From contig JAJYCL010000004.1 in assembly GCA_021778415.1 (NCBI GenBank), positions 53,173 through 117,172 on the forward strand: DNA of 64,000 bases. The letters are read 5' to 3'. Shown here piece by piece: positions 7,430-16,449 of the stretch. The DNA is from a bacterium. Its GTDB lineage: Bacteria; Vulcanimicrobiota; Vulcanimicrobiia; Vulcanimicrobiales; Vulcanimicrobiaceae. The notes beneath the pieces were generated by a model. That model was not told the origin of the DNA. It worked only from the letters and a program-made list of their open reading frames with translations, and searched no databases. How positions within the stretch are numbered: position 1 is the first letter of the stretch; each line of letters starts with the position of its first letter. Both the position numbers and the translations under genes were made by a program.

Positions 7430-9730
7430 TTAGTCGTCGTGGCCGCCGCCGTCGCGACGCGTGCGACGCCGACGCGTGGGAAGCGCATCGCCTTGCGGTG
7501 CGGCTTCGTGCGATGGAGCCGGCGCATCGTTGCGCGGTGCCTCTCGGCGCGGTTCGAACGGACGCGATTCGCGACGCGGCGGGCGCGAATCGTGACTGTC
7601 GTTGTGGCTATCGTCGCCACCGGCAAGCAATGCTTTGTGCGAGAGATTCAGGCGTCCGCGTTCATCGATTTCCATGACTTTAACCGTCATCTCTTCGCCG
7701 ACCGCGGTGACATCCTCAACTTTGCCCACGCGTTGCGCTGCGAGTTGACTGATGTGGACGAGGCCTTCCTTGCCCGGAGAGATTTGCACGAATGCTCCGA
7801 TCGGGAGAATACGCGTAACCACACCGGTGTAGATTTCACCGACTTTAATGGTCTTGGTGAGGCTCTCGATCATTTTCTTGGCTTTATCGCCCGATTCGCC
7901 ATCGAGTGAGGTGATGAACACCTTGCCATCATCTTCGATGTCGATCTTCGCAACGCCGGTCTCCTCAATGATCTTGTTGATCATCTTGCCGCCGGGTCCG
8001 ATCACGTCTTTGATCTTATCGATTGGGATTTGTACGATGATCATGCGCGGCGCGTACTCGGAGAGCTCCGTGCGCGGTTTATCGATCGTTTCTTTGAGTT
8101 TGTTAATAATGAAGAGGCGTGATTTTTTCGCCTGCTCCATTGCTTCGCGCATGATGTCGATGGTAATACCGGTGACTTTGATATCCATCTGCACCGCAGT
8201 GATACCCTTGGTCGTACCGGCGACCTTGAAATCCATCTCGCCGAGCGCGTCTTCGAGGCCTTGAATATCCGTCAGGACCGCATGCTTCTTGCCCTTGAGC
8301 ACGAGGCCCATGGCAATTCCCGCGACGTGATCGCTAATCGGAACGCCTGCATCCATGAGCGAGAGCGTGCTTCCGCACACCGAGGCCATCGACGATGAGC
8401 CGTTCGATTCAAGCACTTCGCTAATAACGCGAATCGTATACGGGAAGTCTTCGCGCTTTGGTAGCACGGGAACGAGTGCGCGCTCTGCTAAGTGGCCGTG
8501 ACCGATTTCGCGGCGGCCCGGTCCACGCATTTGACGAGCTTCGCCGACCGAATACGGTGGGAAGTTGTAGTAATGCATGTAGTATTTTTCGGAGATATCC
8601 ATGATGCCGTCGAGACGTTGACGATCACCGATGGAGCCAAGCGTCGCCGCGGTGAAGACTTGCGTCTGTCCGCGCTGGAAGATGCCCGATCCGTGAACGC
8701 GGGGCACATAATGCACCTTGCTCCAAATTGGACGGATTTCATCCGTCTTGCGGCCGTCGGGACGAATCTTCTCATCGACGACCATCGTGCGGAGTTCGTC
8801 TTCTTCCATCGATTTGATGATTTTATCGAAATCTTTGTTCGCCGGATTTGAAAGCAGAGCGAGAATCGCGTCGTCTTTCTTCGTGCAGCGAGCAATGGCT
8901 TCGGAACGTGACAGCGTTGCAAACGCGGCTTCGCGCTCTTGCTTCTCGATTACGCGCATCGCTTTTGCGACGTCCTTAGCAAACGTTTTGCGAACCCATT
9001 TATCGAGATCGGCATCAACGGCTTGCACGGGAAATTCGCGTTTCATTTTCGCGGTTTTCTTCGCCAACTTATCGATTGCCGTGACGATTTTCTTGATTTC
9101 GCCATGGGCAAACTCAACGGCTCCGAGGAAATCTTCCTCGGAAATTTCGTTTCCGCCGCCTTCGACCATCATGACGGCGTCGGCCGTTCCGGCGACGACG
9201 ATATCCATGCCGCCGGTTTCATACTCGGGCATGGTTGGGTTGCAAATGAAGGCGCCGTGCTCGTCACGTCCGACGCGAACGGCAGCAACGGTTTTCTCAA
9301 ACGGAATATCGCTTACCGCAAGTGCGGCACCGGCGGCGCAAACCGCCAAGACATCGGCATCGAGTTGCGGATCGATGGAAAGAACCGTCGCGATGATCTG
9401 CACGTCGTTGCGGAATCCATCAGGAAACAACGGGCGAATCGGGCGATCGATCTGTCGCGAACTTAAGACGGCGTGTTCGGACGGACGTCCTTCGCGCTTA
9501 ATGTATCCGCCCGGAATTTTTCCGGCAGCATACATCTTCTCTTCGTAATCGCAGGTCAGGGGGAAAAAATCGATGCCTTCGCGCGGTTTGGCGGAGGCGG
9601 TGACGGCGCAGAGCACGACATTTTGGTCGCCATAACGGACCAGGGCTGAGCCATTCGCTTGTTTTGCGAGCTCGCCGGTCTCGATGACCATCGTGCGCCC
9701 GCCGACTTCTAACGTCACGGATTCGGGCAC
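7430..9730 (-). CDS. pnp: Polyribonucleotide nucleotidyltransferase (PNPase)
   Basis: 766 residues from a GTG at 9730, preceded by GGAG at 5-6 bases spacing; the protein begins MPESVTLEVGGRTMVIETGELAKQ. The longer open frame upstream is only antisense of ggt. Domain order: RNase PH 1 (GIDFFPLTCDYEEKMYAAG), helical linker, RNase PH 2 (catalytic core with SLMDAGVPISDHVAGIAMG), KH (IKDVIGPGGKMINKI) and S1 (KVGEIYTGVVTRILPIGAFV). The last 60 or so residues are an Arg/Asp/His-rich disordered tail (repeated PRRE/RR blocks) longer than in E. coli. The enzyme degrades RNA 3' to 5' phosphorolytically in the cytoplasm. Unlike many bacteria, rpsO is not adjacent but lies 12 kb away. It has its own strong terminator. 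Confidence 0.98.
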   Translation of the reverse strand: MPESVTLEVGGRTMVIETGELAKQANGSALVRYGDQNVVLCAVTASAKPREGIDFFPLTCDYEEKMYAAGKIPGGYIKREGRPSEHAVLSSRQIDRPIRPLFPDGFRNDVQIIATVLSIDPQLDADVLAVCAAGAALAVSDIPFEKTVAAVRVGRDEHGAFICNPTMPEYETGGMDIVVAGTADAVMMVEGGGNEISEEDFLGAVEFAHGEIKKIVTAIDKLAKKTAKMKREFPVQAVDADLDKWVRKTFAKDVAKAMRVIEKQEREAAFATLSRSEAIARCTKKDDAILALLSNPANKDFDKIIKSMEEDELRTMVVDEKIRPDGRKTDEIRPIWSKVHYVPRVHGSGIFQRGQTQVFTAATLGSIGDRQRLDGIMDISEKYYMHYYNFPPYSVGEARQMRGPGRREIGHGHLAERALVPVLPKREDFPYTIRVISEVLESNGSSSMASVCGSTLSLMDAGVPISDHVAGIAMGLVLKGKKHAVLTDIQGLEDALGEMDFKVAGTTKGITAVQMDIKVTGITIDIMREAMEQAKKSRLFIINKLKETIDKPRTELSEYAPRMIIVQIPIDKIKDVIGPGGKMINKIIEETGVAKIDIEDDGKVFITSLDGESGDKAKKMIESLTKTIKVGEIYTGVVTRILPIGAFVQISPGKEGLVHISQLAAQRVGKVEDVTAVGEEMTVKVMEIDERGRLNLSHKALLAGGDDSHNDSHDSRPPRRESRPFEPRREAPRNDAPAPSHEAAPQGDALPTRRRRTRRDGGGHDD

Positions 9731-9850
9731 GGTAACTCCTACTCTAGGTATATCTTGTTCTCTTGATTGTGAACCCTCGCGGGTTCGGGTTCCCGGAGGT
9801 GGGCTCCTGGACGGGGCTTGCCAGCCCGGGCGCAAATAGGTGGAGGCATG

Positions 9851-11566
9851 ATGAGACGAGCATTTGCGGCATGCGCCCTTGCGTTGATGACCTTCGCGCC
9901 GAGTCTTGCCGGCAGCCCACCGCCTGCGTCGGGTCGGCACGCAATGGTCGTGACGGAACAGCACCTTGCGACAAAAGCCGGGCTTGCAGTGTTGCGCGCC
10001 GGAGGGAACGCCGTGGATGCGGCGATTGCCGTCGCGTACACCTTGGCGGTCGTGGATCCATGTTGCGGCAACATCGGCGGCGGCGGTTTTATGCTCGTTC
10101 GGATGGCCGACGGACGCTCGCGCTTCATCGATTTTCGCGAAAACGCGCCTGCTGCTGCGACCCCGAACATGTATCTGGATGCACATGGGAACATCGTGCC
10201 GGGCCGATCGACGAAAGGCTGGCTGGCGATTGGCGTCCCCGGTACCGTCGCCGGAATGGAACTCGCGCGCAAAACGTTTGGAACCATGCCGCGCGCGAAA
10301 TTGATGGCATCGGCAATCGCGTTGGCGCACGACGGATTCACCTTGCAAAGCGGGGATCTCGTGCCGTTCGCGGGAGCAAAACGTGAAATCGGAGGCCGTG
10401 CGGGCCTCGCTCATGTCGCATCAAACGTGCGCGCGATTTTCTATCCGCACGGGCGCTTTCCGCGTGCCGGAGACCGTCTCGTTCAACCGCAGCTTGCCGC
10501 CACGTTACGTCTCATCGCCGCCGGAGGCGCGCACGCATTCTACGATGGCCCGATCGCGCGGGCGATTGTTGCATCGAGTCGGCGTCACGGTGGTCTATTG
10601 ACGCTCGCCGATTTTGCACATTATCGTGCCGATGCCGTTGCTCCGCTGAAATGCACGTACGGAAATGTGACGTTGCTCTCGGCGCCGCCGCCGTCATCCG
10701 GTGGCGTCGTGTTGTGCGAAACGCTCAACATTCTTTCCGGCTATCCGTTGCCGTCGTATGGCTGGCATTCCGCGCGAGAAGTGCATGTGGTTGCCGAGGC
10801 GGAGCGGCGCGCGTATGCCGATCGCAACGCCTATCTTGGTGATCCCCGGTTTGTCCATAATCCGATTTCTGCATTGTTATCACCGAGCTATGCGGCGAAG
10901 TTGCGTGCCGGAATTGCTCCTATGCGCGCCACGCCGTCGGTCGATATCCATCCGGGCCTCGGCCCCGTCGGCCACGAAAATAATGAGACGACGCATTTTT
11001 CGATTGTCGATAAGGATGGCAACGCCGTTGCCGTTACCTATACGATTAACGATTGGTTCGGAGCCGGCGTCATTGCGGGTCATACCGGTTTTTTGCTCAA
11101 CGACGAGATGGATGATTTCACGTCGAAGCCAGGCGTTGCCAATATGTACGGCTTAGTCCAGGGCAAGCGCAACGCTATTGCCGGTGGCAAGCGCCCGCTC
11201 TCATCGATGGCGCCGACGATTGCTGTGCGAAATCATCGCGTGTTTATGGTGACCGGAAGCCCGGGTGGCTCTCGCATCCCGACGATTACGTTGGAAACAT
11301 TTTTAAATGTTGACGATTTTGGCATGAATGTACAGCAAGCCGTTGATGCTCCGCGCATTCACATGCAATGGCTACCCGATGTCGTGCAGTATGAGCCCAA
11401 TGCAATGACGCCATCGGTCATCTCGGCGCTGCGCGCCGATGGCTATGCGTTTTCGGAAATTCCGTTTTGGGGGAGCGCGCAAGCCATTGTCATCGATCCC
11501 AAAACCGGCATACGCTACGGCGGAACCGATCGCCGCCGCCCGGCCGGAAGCGCGCTAGGGTATTAA
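9851..11566 (+). CDS. ggt: Gamma-glutamyltransferase (glutathione hydrolase)
   Basis: About 571 residues, exported (MRRAFAACALALMTFAPSLAGS signal). The start is the ATG at 9851 with GGTGGAGG just upstream; a tandem ATG at 9848 is possible. The large-subunit signature GGNAVDAAIAVAYTLAVVDP and CCGNIGGGGFM are near the N-terminus. The small subunit starts at the autoprocessing nucleophile in NNETTHFSIVDKDGNAV (second Thr, about residue 381). GKRPLSSMAPTI and GSPGGSRI supply the glutamyl-binding loops. The proenzyme cleaves itself into two chains and removes gamma-glutamyl groups from glutathione-like substrates in the periplasm. It is divergent from pnp across a 120-bp intergenic region. Confidence 0.95.
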   Translation: MRRAFAACALALMTFAPSLAGSPPPASGRHAMVVTEQHLATKAGLAVLRAGGNAVDAAIAVAYTLAVVDPCCGNIGGGGFMLVRMADGRSRFIDFRENAPAAATPNMYLDAHGNIVPGRSTKGWLAIGVPGTVAGMELARKTFGTMPRAKLMASAIALAHDGFTLQSGDLVPFAGAKREIGGRAGLAHVASNVRAIFYPHGRFPRAGDRLVQPQLAATLRLIAAGGAHAFYDGPIARAIVASSRRHGGLLTLADFAHYRADAVAPLKCTYGNVTLLSAPPPSSGGVVLCETLNILSGYPLPSYGWHSAREVHVVAEAERRAYADRNAYLGDPRFVHNPISALLSPSYAAKLRAGIAPMRATPSVDIHPGLGPVGHENNETTHFSIVDKDGNAVAVTYTINDWFGAGVIAGHTGFLLNDEMDDFTSKPGVANMYGLVQGKRNAIAGGKRPLSSMAPTIAVRNHRVFMVTGSPGGSRIPTITLETFLNVDDFGMNVQQAVDAPRIHMQWLPDVVQYEPNAMTPSVISALRADGYAFSEIPFWGSAQAIVIDPKTGIRYGGTDRRRPAGSALGY

Positions 11567-11618
11567 GGGCTCTTGACGACCCTTGGGACCTTCCCGCTAG
11601 GGCCTCGGTGGATGCTCC

Positions 11619-11627
11619 TGGTATAAC
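11619..11627 (+). promoter_or_regulatory. Extended -10 promoter for the transketolase genes, probably leaderless
   Basis: TG at 11619-11620, one base, then TATAAC at 11622-11627: an extended -10 element. No convincing -35 is seen. The ATG of the transketolase N-subunit begins 7 bases after the hexamer, so the transcript would start at or next to the A of the start codon, and no Shine-Dalgarno is present. Confidence 0.55.
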
Positions 11628-11634
11628 CGCCCTC

Positions 11635-12492
11635 ATGTCAACGCTTTCTTCCGCTCGCCTGCTCGAGCTTCAGGAGCGCGCCAATGCCGTGCGCCAAGGC
11701 ATTATCCGCGCTCTCGCATCCGCCGGGTCGGGCCATTCGGCCGGCTCCCTCGATATGGCCGATGTTTTCACGGCGCTCTACGGGCACGTGTTGCGCCACG
11801 ATCCGGCCCATCCCGAGATGGCGAATCGCGATCGACTCTTGCTTTCGTGCGGGCATATCGCTCCGGTGCGCTACTCGGCCATGGCGATGTTCGGGTATTT
11901 TCCGGAGAGCGAACTTCTGACGCTGCGCAAGTTTGGTTCGCGCCTGCAAGGCCATCCCGAACGCGTGAGTCTTCCGTCCGTTGAAAGCACGTCCGGCCCG
12001 CTCGGTGAAGGCCTCGCGCAGGGCGTCGGCATGGCCCAGGCGGCGAAGATGGATGCTGCCGATTGGCGCGTCTATGTGGTGACGTCGGATGCCGAACATC
12101 AATGCGGCTTGCATTGGGAGGCCGTGATGACGGCCGCGAAGTTTAAACTCAATAATCTCATCTGTATCATCGATCGTAATTTCATTCAGATCGATGGCAG
12201 CACCGAAGAAATCATGCCGCTTGAGCCGCTCGCCGATAAGTATCGTGCCTTTAATTGGAACGTGCTCGAATGTGACGGCCATGATATTGCCGCCATTATC
12301 GAAACGCTCGAACAGGCCAAGGCGAAAACCGATATGCCGACGGTGATTATCGCGCGGACGATCCCCGGTAAGGGCGTTTCCTATATGGAAGATGATTACA
12401 CGTGGCACGGAAAGCCACCAAATAAGGAACAAGCAGAAGTCGCATTGCGCGAACTCAGCGCCGAACGTGAAAGGATTCTCGCTCATGCCTAG
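11635..12492 (+). CDS. Transketolase, N-terminal (thiamine-pyrophosphate binding) subunit
   Basis: 285 residues. It carries SAGSGHSAGSLDMADVFTALY, LSCGHIAPVRYSAMAM, GPLGEGLAQGVGMAQAAKMD and the TPP-Mg2+ motif region around TSDAEHQCGLHWEAVMTAAKF with LNNLICIIDRN. This is the N-terminal half of transketolase, which occurs as a separate subunit in many archaea and some bacteria. With the next gene it forms the complete enzyme, moving two-carbon ketol units in the pentose phosphate pathway. The start ATG at 11635 is set by family length and by the promoter; an in-frame ATG at 11467 lies inside ggt. Usual GDG of the TPP motif reads SDA here, seen in some split forms. Confidence 0.92.
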   Translation: MSTLSSARLLELQERANAVRQGIIRALASAGSGHSAGSLDMADVFTALYGHVLRHDPAHPEMANRDRLLLSCGHIAPVRYSAMAMFGYFPESELLTLRKFGSRLQGHPERVSLPSVESTSGPLGEGLAQGVGMAQAAKMDAADWRVYVVTSDAEHQCGLHWEAVMTAAKFKLNNLICIIDRNFIQIDGSTEEIMPLEPLADKYRAFNWNVLECDGHDIAAIIETLEQAKAKTDMPTVIIARTIPGKGVSYMEDDYTWHGKPPNKEQAEVALRELSAERERILAHA

Positions 12493-13495
12493 CAATGTGA
12501 TTGATCGCGCCGCATCGGAGATGCATCTCGTCGACTATCGCACGAGTGTGCAACAACTTCCAACGCGCAACGGCTTTGGCGAAGGGCTCATCGAAGCCGG
12601 TAATCGCGATGCGAACGTGCTTGCTATTTGCGCCGATCTTGCAGAATCGACGCGCATGGAAGGCTTTAAAAAAGCGCATCCCGCCCAGTATCTAGAAATC
12701 GGCGTCGCCGAGCAAATGCTCGTTGCAATGGCGGGCGGCCTCGCTGCGGCGGGCAAGATTCCCTGGATCGCCTCCTATGCGATGTTTAATCCGGGGCGCT
12801 CATGGGAGCAAGTCCGCACCATTATGGCGCTCAATGAAACCAACGTGAAAATTGCCGGCGCACATGCCGGCGTATCCGTTGGCCCCGACGGCGCAACGCA
12901 TCAAGCGATTGAGGATATCGCCATCATGCGTGTTATCCCGAAGATGTTTGTTGTCGTCCCGTGCGATAGCGTACAAACGAAGAAAGCGACGCTGGCACTG
13001 TCGGCCACCTTCGGCCCGACCTATCTGCGTTTTGCGCGTGAAAAATCGGCAATCATCACGACGGAAGAAACGCCTTTTGAAATCGGTAAAGCGCAGATTT
13101 TCCGCGAAGGAAATGACGTTGCGATTGTTGCTTGCGGTATTCTCGTCTACAACGCATTACTTGCAGCCGACGAACTCAGCCGTGAAGACGGTATCGAGTG
13201 CCGGGTCGTCAATAATCATACGGTCAAGCCGATGGATACGGCGGCGGTCGTCGATGCGGCAAAGCATTGCGGTGCGGTGGTCACCGTCGAAGAGCATCAA
13301 ACGCACGCTGGAATGGGATCTCGCGTTGCCGAAATTCTTGTGCAACATCACCCCGTCCCGATGGAGTTTATCGGCGTAAACGATCGTTTCGGGCAATCCG
13401 GCGATCCCGTCGAGCTTATCGAATATTACGGTATGGGTTCAACCGCCATCAAAGAAGCCGTGCGTCGCGCGTATAAACGCAAGGGAAAAACGTAA
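12485..13495 (+). CDS. Transketolase, C-terminal subunit (pyrimidine-binding and C domains)
   Basis: 336 residues from ATG 12485, overlapping the N-subunit by 8 bp with AAAGGA about 9 bases upstream. RNGFGEGLIEAGNRDANVLAICADL opens the Pyr domain; EIGVAEQMLVAMAGGLAAAGK holds the catalytic Glu that activates TPP; VSVGPDGATHQAIEDIA follows. The C-terminal domain (VAIVACGILVYNALLAADEL, VVTVEEHQTHAGMGSRVAE) is of the transketolase/dehydrogenase type. It pairs with the upstream gene to complete one active site at the subunit interface. The last codons (RRAYKRKGKT) sit in a short stretch that recurs downstream of the next gene. Confidence 0.93.
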   Translation: MPSNVIDRAASEMHLVDYRTSVQQLPTRNGFGEGLIEAGNRDANVLAICADLAESTRMEGFKKAHPAQYLEIGVAEQMLVAMAGGLAAAGKIPWIASYAMFNPGRSWEQVRTIMALNETNVKIAGAHAGVSVGPDGATHQAIEDIAIMRVIPKMFVVVPCDSVQTKKATLALSATFGPTYLRFAREKSAIITTEETPFEIGKAQIFREGNDVAIVACGILVYNALLAADELSREDGIECRVVNNHTVKPMDTAAVVDAAKHCGAVVTVEEHQTHAGMGSRVAEILVQHHPVPMEFIGVNDRFGQSGDPVELIEYYGMGSTAIKEAVRRAYKRKGKT

Positions 13496-13502
13496 GCTTT
13501 CC

Positions 13503-13880
13503 GTGCCGCGATTTTCCCAGGTGCTGAGTCTCGTTGTGCTTGCCGGGAGCATCATTATCGCGCTCTATGCGTACATGACGCTCCCGGCAATCGTGCCTAC
13601 GCACCTCGATGGGAATTTTCGACCCGATGGCCAGGGGCCGAAGTGGACGGTGTTTCTCGTCCCCTTAATGCAAGTGTTTTGGATTGTATTTTTCCAAGCG
13701 ATTTCGCGCGTTCCAAGTGAATGGAATACTTGGTACGATCCTATGCGACCGGAAAAGACTGCCGCAGTGAAGGTTCGAACGCAGAGAATCGTTGGTTGGA
13801 GCAATGCCCTTCTCGCGATTCTCTGTTTTGGTGGAGAGATTCTTGTGGTTTCGACCTCGCGCATGCCGCTGACAAAATAA
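13503..13880 (+). CDS. DUF1648-domain membrane protein
   Basis: 125 residues starting at GTG 13503, seven bases after the transketolase stop. It has two or three hydrophobic helices (LSLVVLAGSIIIALYAYMTL; VFLVPLMQVFWIVFFQAI; WSNALLAILCFGGEILVV). The loop LPAIVPTHLDGNFRPDGQG matches the DUF1648/SdpI N-terminal signature (P..iPtH.d..G.pd..g.k). SdpI relatives act as immunity or signal-transducing membrane proteins. This one is short and lacks the second SdpI half, so only a family name is given. It is bracketed by a duplicated scrap of the transketolase 3' end. Confidence 0.7.
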   Translation: MPRFSQVLSLVVLAGSIIIALYAYMTLPAIVPTHLDGNFRPDGQGPKWTVFLVPLMQVFWIVFFQAISRVPSEWNTWYDPMRPEKTAAVKVRTQRIVGWSNALLAILCFGGEILVVSTSRMPLTK

Positions 13881-13989
13881 AAGCACGCCTCGGTGGCACC
13901 GGCGTCGATTGTGCCCGTGCAGCAACATCTCGTCGCGCGTATAAATGCAAAGGAAAAGCGCAAGGTCATTTTCCGCGGGCGCTCCGACC

Positions 13990-15636
13990 CTATGGATGGG
14001 TGTTGCCGAGCGCCTGGTTTTTTAACGCCGTTTCATACATCGTCGATGGCGGCGTTGCTGGATACGTGGATGTCGGGCACTCCGAACACGGATTGCAACT
14101 CAATGTTCTTGGCGTTCCGTATGGTTCTGCAAGGTACCCAGTCGAACAATTCGTATACGACGTTTGCGTCCACGATGAAAATTGGTGATTCCACGTATCG
14201 AACGCGACATCGCAGGTGGCCGCCTGGCAGTCAAAATACGTCGCACCCAAGGCGACGGTGCTGTCAAAACCGCTCCGCGGATCCGGCGCCCATCCGAATC
14301 CGATGCCGCGAACATTAGGATTCGTTATTCCGTTCACCGCATCGTTTTGGACGGATACGTTCGATGCCGTACAGCGGTTGAATACAATACCCAATCCCCA
14401 TGCGCTGAAGCCGGCGGCCTGTAAATCCTGGGGATTGAGTGCGCGAATATTTGTTGCGCTCGAATTGGAAACCGTCGTCCCGAGCAAACTGTAGACTTCA
14501 ATTCCCGTCGCTTTGGCACCCGAGGGAAAGGATGACCCCTGTAAGACTCCGTCGAGAATATTGCTTGCTTGAAAAATTTCGACGGTGACATCACCGCATA
14601 AAAACACCGATAACCCATGACAGTCGTCGCAACAGCCTGTCAGGTTTGAGGCCGTACACTGCGAAAATATCAAACCGAAGCAGAGCGTCGGGAGAAACCC
14701 GATGCACGTGTGGCCGCTCGTTGCATCATTTCCACCGTGAAACGTTTGCAATGAATCCGATGTGCAACTGGTCGTCGCGATCTGCTCGCATGCAAGATAG
14801 CTGAAACCCTGCATTCCACCCGCATTGTTGACGAGCGACTGAGTCGTACAATTGTTGACGCTCGACTGATTGGATCGTATGAGTTGAATTCCCGCCCCTG
14901 CATCGGCCGTGATAGTCGCATTCGATACGGTGCATTGTGTGATCGTGACGCTTTGCGAATACGACGCGAAAATGCCGGACGGCGTCAATTCTCTGATGCT
15001 CAAATCATTCAAACGTAATCCGGTGACTTGAATGGAGAGAATGTCGAGCCCGCACACGTGCGCCGCAAGAATGCCGTACTCGGTAAACGCGGCGAGTATT
15101 CCGTTGGTGATGGTGATGTTGTCGACGGGCCCCTTGACGAGAATTCCGGCAGTATGCACGCCGGAATCGGCCATCGTGTTCGTTAGTGTGTATCCGTTCA
15201 AGTTTATCGTGACGTCGCTGCACACAATCGTGATGGCGGCGCTATACGGCGCGCTTGGGTTCCACGAAATACTCCCGGCCAGCGTGTAGGTTCCCGGTGT
15301 TGAAATCACGATCCCTGAGGCCGGAATCTGAGAAATGACGGTTCCCACGAGCGGTTGCTGGCCGGCTCGGTTGAAGTACGGTTGCTGCAGGACGGTGACG
15401 CCGGATGATGTGTCAAACTCGTTGAGGAGCGTGGCCTTATCAAACGCGGCAAACAGTGAGTTCGCGAGGGCTTGGTCAAGCCACGGCAGATCATTGGGTA
15501 CCGGCAGGCAGAGTTACGGCTGCGGCGACGCCGTCGGGAGCGAAATACTCTTGGCGCTACATGCGGCCAGGATGCCGGTAGCAAGGGCGCTTGAAATCAA
15601 CTGTTTCCGGGACATCGAGCGAGGTTGCTGTGGCAA
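13990..15636 (-). pseudogene. Beta-helix lipoprotein gene interrupted by one in-frame TAA
   Basis: The gene can start at TTG 15636 (AAGGAGG five or six bases before) or ATG 15615 and encodes a Sec/lipoprotein signal with lipobox LAAC (MSRKQLISSALATGILAACS). The same reading frame meets TAA at 15514-15516 and then stays open for 507 codons to the stop at 13990. The region after the stop has a tandem right-handed beta-helix pattern (many N-x-T, V-x-I turns: ITIVCSDVTINLNGYTL, NITITNGILAA) and Cys-rich loops, as in pectate-lyase-like surface proteins. Without the signal the downstream part could only restart at GTG 15348 and would stay cytoplasmic. It is either a recent nonsense mutation, readthrough, or an assembly error. 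Confidence 0.75.
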
Positions 15637-15703
15637 GGGAGGCCTCCTTTTGCGATTTTCAGCTAGGACGAGGATGACTACCTTTTGCGTCGTCAACAAT
15701 TGA

Positions 15704-15731
15704 CGTCCCGCTGGTGTTATCAACGGGACGC
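15704..15731. promoter_or_regulatory. Inverted repeat upstream of the beta-helix gene
   Basis: CGTCCCG (from about 15704) is matched by CGGGACG (ending about 15730) around a 14-base centre. A second small palindrome CGTCAA/TTGACG lies just before it (about 15690-15705). Position fits an operator or 5' leader hairpin for the minus-strand lipoprotein gene. No known factor is suggested. Confidence 0.35.
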
Positions 15732-15788
15732 ATTAAGCGGGGGCGGTGCCGTTTCCACTGTTGCGACGTTCACGCATAGTGCGGTTTT

Positions 15789-15840
15789 GCCTAGGAAGCC
15801 CGAGGTGCCCACAAAGGCGGCGATCTGCCTAGAAAAAGAG
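15789..15840. repeat. Left 52-bp terminal inverted repeat of a 3.4-kb accessory element
   Basis: This 52-bp stretch is the reverse complement of 19112-19163 at 47 of 52 positions, with a perfect 20-bp core (GCAGATCGCCGCCTTTGTGG on the complementary strand). Weaker similarity extends another 30 or so bases outward. The intervening 3.3 kb holds the Panacea pair, a dead IS, a possible RNA gene and the 18374 gene. Confidence 0.85.
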
Positions 15841-15850
15841 AAAAACCCTC

Positions 15851-15898
15851 TTGCAAAAGGAATATCCTCTTGTATAGTATGGGTAGCCCCATAGGGGT
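15851..15898 (+). promoter_or_regulatory. Promoter and possible operator of the Panacea toxin-antitoxin pair
   Basis: -35 TTGCAA (15851-15856), 16-bp spacer, -10 TATAGT (15873-15878). A short palindrome TAgCCCCATAGGGGTA lies at about 15883-15898, spanning the expected start site, where an autoregulating antitoxin could bind. A GGGGTGAG Shine-Dalgarno precedes the GTG at 15973. Confidence 0.6.
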
Positions 15899-15972
15899 AA
15901 TGCCGACAAAACCGAAAAACTCGGGCAATGTTTTTGTTTAAAGCTACCGCCGGGAGCTTGGGGTGAGCAATC

Positions 15973-16449
15973 GTGGCCAGTAAGAAACGGATCAGGACGG
16001 AGGCACAAGACCTTCCCTCAGTGCTTGACGTGGCGGCCTATATCCTCGCTGACCGTGGCGAAATGCCCGCAATCAAGCTTCAAAAGCTTTGCTATTATTC
16101 CCAGGCTTGGTCGCTCGTGTGGGATGACAGGCCGCTCTTTAATGAGCCTATCCAAGCCTGGACCAACGGGCCCGTCATTCCCGCACTATATTCCGCTCAT
16201 CGCGGGCAGTATTCTGTTAGCACCATTTCGGGCGGGGACCCGAGTGCGCTGAACGACGATCAATGCGATACGATTAACGCGGTAATGAAATACTACGGCG
16301 ACAAGTCCTCGCAATGGTTGAGCAATCTGACGCACATGGAGGACCCCTGGCGCGATGCTCGTCGCGGGGTTGCGCCTGGCGAGCCAAGCTCGAACGAAAT
16401 TACTCTTGAGGCAATGGCGGAGTATTATTCGTCACTTTCCGCGCACTGA
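15973..16449 (+). CDS. Panacea (SocA/DUF4065) domain antitoxin
   Basis: 158 residues from GTG 15973. The core matches the Panacea/SocA-like domain: VLDVAAYILADRGEMPAIKLQKLCYYSQAW, then FNEPIQAWTNGPVIPALY and a helical C-terminus (DTINAVMKYYGDKSSQWLSNLTH). Panacea proteins act as antitoxins that neutralise many unrelated toxins, either directly or by handing them to ClpXP as SocA does. The adjacent downstream gene starts on the very next base after its stop, the expected antitoxin-first arrangement. It lies inside the inverted-repeat element and has its own promoter, consistent with horizontal transfer. Confidence 0.85.
   Translation: MASKKRIRTEAQDLPSVLDVAAYILADRGEMPAIKLQKLCYYSQAWSLVWDDRPLFNEPIQAWTNGPVIPALYSAHRGQYSVSTISGGDPSALNDDQCDTINAVMKYYGDKSSQWLSNLTHMEDPWRDARRGVAPGEPSSNEITLEAMAEYYSSLSAH

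Noticed and set aside
9731..10414. N-terminal extension of pnp to 994 residues
   Set aside because: The extra 228 codons are antisense to ggt, and a GTG with a good ribosome site starts the true PNPase at 9730.
11638..12495. 285-codon open frame antisense to the transketolase N-subunit
   Set aside because: Shadow frame with no recognisable motif, fully inside a well-supported gene.
15514..15516. Selenocysteine or pyrrolysine recoding at the internal stop
   Set aside because: The codon is TAA, which is not used for either residue.
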